Shown here: piece by piece, positions 38,755 through 41,949 of the stretch
Layout of the letters: each line of letters opens with the position of its first letter
Numbering within the stretch: position 1 is the stretch's first letter
Source: Candidatus Alectryocaccomicrobium excrementavium
GTDB lineage: Bacteria; Bacillota; Clostridia; Christensenellales; Aristaeellaceae
Assembly (NCBI GenBank): GCA_018716755.1
Contig: DVJN01000062.1
Span: 1 to 41,949 of the forward strand
Direction of reading: 5' to 3'
Length of the DNA stretch: 41,949 bases
The notes under the pieces: model-generated
Seen by the model: the letters and a program-made list of their open reading frames with translations, nothing else
Database searches by the model: none
What the model was told of the DNA's origin: nothing
Program-made: the position numbers and the translations under genes

Positions 38755-40320
38755 TTAGTTGATCGGGCCGTTCATTTCCACGTAGTTGTCGTAAAGTTCC
38801 TGATAGATGGCCACGGCATCCGCAATGCCCATCGCGTCGAGCGTGGCGATGTACTCATCCCAGGTCGCGTCGATGTCCTGCACGCCCGTGATGTAGTCGG
38901 AAATCATGCTGGTGACATAGGCGGAGATATCCGTCATAATGAAAGCGATTTCCTCGGCCGTATCCGCGTTCATCTTGAGGGCCGGATACAGGGTAACGGC
39001 GCAATCGGTCTGCGGCTGGCGGAACTGCGGACCGTCCAGACTGGCCTCGATCTCGTCATTCTGGTGCGACCAGAACTTGCTCTCCCAGAAATCCGGGTGA
39101 ATGGACGGGTAGCCCACGCCGCCCTGGATGGTGTTATTATGCCGCCATTCGGTGATGCCCACGCCCTCGGGCAGGATCCAGTCCCAGGTATCCTCGTCGA
39201 TCCATTCATAGGTTTCGCCCTCGACGCCGCCCCAGACGAGGATCGCGCCGTCTTCGCTGTAGAGGTAATCGACCCAGCGGATCGCGGCCTCGGGATATTC
39301 GCAATTCGAGGTGATGCAGAAAGCGTTGTTGCTGGCGATTTCGTTGGCGAAGGCGATGCGGTTGCCATTGGAATCCGGGAACGGCGCCAGGCCCTGATAA
39401 TCAAAGTGGAGCTCATTGCCCACATTGACGAACGCGCCCGCCACGCCCAGCACGCCGATGGTATCCGCCGTGCCCTTGGCGTTATACGTAGAAGTATCCT
39501 GCACCAGGAATTCCGGATCGAGCAGGCCTTCTTCATACAGCTTGTGGAAGAACTTCAAGCCTTCCTTCAGGCCTTCCTGGTTATAGGAAGACTTCACCTC
39601 GGAGGTGCCGGGATATACGAAGAAACCATCGTTGTTGGTGCCGAACACCTCAAAGCAGGTCATCAGGCGCCAGATCCAATGCAGCCCCATCACGGAAAGG
39701 GGGATTTCGTCGTTCGGGTCGCCATTGCCGTTGGCATCCTGCTCCTTGAAGGCCACCAGCACATCGTAGAACTCATCCAGCGTAGTCGGCACTTCCATGC
39801 CCACATTTTCCAGCCAGCGGGTGTTGATGACCATGTGATTGGTGATGGAAGGAATGCGCACCTGCAGAAGGGAATAGATGTGCCCATCCTCCGAGCGGAA
39901 AGCGCCCTCGGTGCCAGGGATGTTTTCGAACATGGCCTTGATGTTGGGCGCATGCTCCTCAATCAGTTCGTCCAGCGCGATGATCTGGCCCGTCTGCGCG
40001 AGCTGGCTCACTTCGTCGTTGGTCATGTTGCAGCGGAAGAAGATGTCCGGCAGGTTACCAGAGGCGAGCTTGAGCGCGCGTTTTTCCGCAGCACCATCTT
40101 CGGTGACGGATTCCCATTCGATGTGAACGCCGGTGATTTCTTCCAGGCGAAGGAGCGCCGCGTTCTCATTGAAGGTGTTGGTCGCAGAGGTGGCCAGGAT
40201 GCCCCAGCCCGTGAGCGTAACCGGCTCGTCGACGACTGGGAACTCGCCCAGCACGTCTGCCATTGCGACGTTGGACAACAGCAGGCACAGGGCAACGCAG
40301 AGAACCAAAATTTTCTTCAT
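38755..40320 (-). CDS. ABC transporter extracellular solute-binding protein (family 1, LplA-like)
   Basis: Signal peptide MKKILVLCVALCLLLSNVAMA; TFNENAALLRLEEITGVHIEWESV; adjacent to LplC/LplB-type permeases. Confidence 0.92.
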   Translation of the reverse strand: MKKILVLCVALCLLLSNVAMADVLGEFPVVDEPVTLTGWGILATSATNTFNENAALLRLEEITGVHIEWESVTEDGAAEKRALKLASGNLPDIFFRCNMTNDEVSQLAQTGQIIALDELIEEHAPNIKAMFENIPGTEGAFRSEDGHIYSLLQVRIPSITNHMVINTRWLENVGMEVPTTLDEFYDVLVAFKEQDANGNGDPNDEIPLSVMGLHWIWRLMTCFEVFGTNNDGFFVYPGTSEVKSSYNQEGLKEGLKFFHKLYEEGLLDPEFLVQDTSTYNAKGTADTIGVLGVAGAFVNVGNELHFDYQGLAPFPDSNGNRIAFANEIASNNAFCITSNCEYPEAAIRWVDYLYSEDGAILVWGGVEGETYEWIDEDTWDWILPEGVGITEWRHNNTIQGGVGYPSIHPDFWESKFWSHQNDEIEASLDGPQFRQPQTDCAVTLYPALKMNADTAEEIAFIMTDISAYVTSMISDYITGVQDIDATWDEYIATLDAMGIADAVAIYQELYDNYVEMNGPIN

Positions 40321-40348
40321 ACCGTTTTCCTCCCAATGTATTGTTACA

Positions 40349-41239
40349 TCAGCCCTTGATCGAGCCGATCATAACCCCTTTGACGAAATACTTCTGGATG
40401 AACGGATACACCAGCATCATCGGCAGCGTGGAGACGATGATCACGCCGTATTTGATGAGCTCGGAGATATACTGCTGCTCCTGGATCGTAGCTGCGCTGA
40501 TGTCCGCGCCCTCCAGGTCGTTCTGGATCAAAATCTGGCGCAGGAACAGCTGCAGGGGATACAGGTTGCGGTCCGAAAGATACAGCATCGGCTCAAAATA
40601 GCGGTTCCACAGGCTGGAGGAGACATACAGCGCGATGACCGCAATCACCGCCTTGGAAAGCGGGAGCACGACGTGCAGGAACGTTTGAAAATTGGTGCAG
40701 CCATCGATGAAGGCGGCCTCCGTCAAATCCTTGGGGATGGACTGGAAATACGTGCGCACGATGATCACATGGCTGGCCGTGATCGCGCTGGGCAGCAGCA
40801 CGGCCCACACCGTGTTCAGCAGCGCAAGATCAGAAACCACCAGATACGTGGGAATCATGCCGCCGGAGAAGAACATCGTGATCGTAATCATCACCATGAT
40901 CGGGCCGCGCAGCTTGAAATCCTTGCGCGAGAGCGGATACGCCAGCGCAATGGTCAAAAGCAGCGAAAGCACCATGCCGGAAACCGCGTAGAAAATCGTG
41001 TTGCGGTAGCCGATCCAGATCTGGTCGTAATCCAGAATCTTCTCATAGCCTTCAAGCGTTACATCCACCGGGCCAAAGATCACCTCGCCGGAGGCCACTG
41101 CGTTAGGATCGCTGATGGACGCGCACACCACGAAATACAGCGGGTACGCCACCACCAGAAATACGGCAAGCAGCAAAATGATATTGACCGTATCGAAAAT
41201 CCGGTCGCCCCTGCTGGCGTGAATCGCGTTTTTGCGCAT
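40349..41239 (-). CDS. carbohydrate ABC transporter permease (LplC/YtcP-like)
   Basis: DRIFDTVNIILLLAVFLVVAYPLYFVVCASISDPNAVASGEV; EAAFIDGCTNFQTFLHVVLPLSKA (EAA motif). Confidence 0.93.
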   Translation of the reverse strand: MRKNAIHASRGDRIFDTVNIILLLAVFLVVAYPLYFVVCASISDPNAVASGEVIFGPVDVTLEGYEKILDYDQIWIGYRNTIFYAVSGMVLSLLLTIALAYPLSRKDFKLRGPIMVMITITMFFSGGMIPTYLVVSDLALLNTVWAVLLPSAITASHVIIVRTYFQSIPKDLTEAAFIDGCTNFQTFLHVVLPLSKAVIAVIALYVSSSLWNRYFEPMLYLSDRNLYPLQLFLRQILIQNDLEGADISAATIQEQQYISELIKYGVIIVSTLPMMLVYPFIQKYFVKGVMIGSIKG

Positions 41240-41254
41240 GCTTTCTCCCCCTTT

Positions 41255-41949
41255 CTACCACAGGCTGGTTTCGCCAACGTGCTGGCTGATTTTGTTCACT
41301 GCAAAGAGCAGCACAAAAGAAATGATCGAATTGAACAGCCCTATGGCGGAGGAATAGCTGTATTGGTTCTTGAGGATACCAATTTCGTACACGTAGGTGG
41401 AAATCACCTGCGAATGGCGCAGGTTCTGCGCGTTTTGCAGAAGATACACCTTGTCAAAGCCGACGGAGAGAAGATTGCCGCTGTTCATGATCAGCAAAAT
41501 CGTGGCCGTGGGCAGGATGTGCGGAATATCAATGTGAATGATACGCTGCAATTTGCTGGCGCCTTCCACGCGCGCCGCTTCATGCAATTCCTGCGAAACG
41601 CCCGACAATGCGGAAATATAAATAATCGCATTCCAGCCCATGCCCTGCCACACATCCGACCACACGTACATGTGCCGGAAATACTGCGGCAAGCCCATAT
41701 ACAACACGCGCTCCGCGCCCAACATTTCGCGGATGTTGTTCACAAAGCCAAACGACTGGCCAAAGAATACGTTGAGCATGGCCACCATAACCACAGTGGA
41801 AATAAAATGCGGCGCGTAAGTCACCATCTGCACGGTCTTTTTGAACGTGGTGTTCACGCACGAATTGAGCATCAACGCCAGCAGGATGGGAATGGGAAAG
41901 CCCACCGCCAGCGTATATACGCTGATCAAAAACGTGTTGAGCAGCAGCG
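41255..41949 (-). CDS. ABC transporter permease (LplB-like), truncated by the window edge
   Basis: EAARVEGASKLQRIIHIDIPHILPTATILLIMNSGNLLSVGFDKVYLLQN; frame stays open to the end (LLLNTFLISVYTLAVGFP). Confidence 0.9.
   Translation of the reverse strand, partial: LLLNTFLISVYTLAVGFPIPILLALMLNSCVNTTFKKTVQMVTYAPHFISTVVMVAMLNVFFGQSFGFVNNIREMLGAERVLYMGLPQYFRHMYVWSDVWQGMGWNAIIYISALSGVSQELHEAARVEGASKLQRIIHIDIPHILPTATILLIMNSGNLLSVGFDKVYLLQNAQNLRHSQVISTYVYEIGILKNQYSYSSAIGLFNSIISFVLLFAVNKISQHVGETSLW

Overview
High-GC, mostly chromosomal-looking bacterial window; gene content (V-type ATPase cluster, long-form HPF, Sir2, M55, LplB/LplC-type ABC permeases, an xPKTG sorting motif) suggests an anaerobic Bacillota/Clostridia relative (inference). 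Main blocks: (1) minus strand, an SPKTG-type surface protein, AzlD/AzlC, RsmA/KsgA and a complete V/A-type ATPase operon (G/H-I-K-E-C-F-A-B-D) led by upp; (2) plus strand, an M28 peptidase and a small hypothetical; (3) minus strand, a Gfo/Idh/MocA oxidoreductase, HPF and Pgi; (4) plus strand, a DUF3810-like membrane protein, a large secreted cohesin-like repeat protein coupled to an atypical LytTR regulator, an NlpC/P60 protein, Sir2 and a secreted triple-repeat protein; (5) a DUF5722-like protein, M55 peptidase, GNAT and ferredoxin; (6) minus strand, an acetyltransferase with a glycerol-1-phosphate dehydrogenase-like protein, a GldA/F/G-DUF4340-type ABC system, DUF1835/DUF3658- and DUF4886-like proteins, and an LplABC-type sugar ABC transporter cut by the window edge. 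The most interesting region is about 19.93-23.93 kb. There, tandem 21-bp-period direct repeats sit just upstream of the promoter of the cohesin-like exoprotein gene, a LytTR regulator with a degenerate receiver is coupled downstream, and a hairpin appears to sequester the Shine-Dalgarno of the following NlpC/P60 gene. No rRNA, tRNA, CRISPR or intact mobile element was recognised. Family names are from reading motifs, without database searches.
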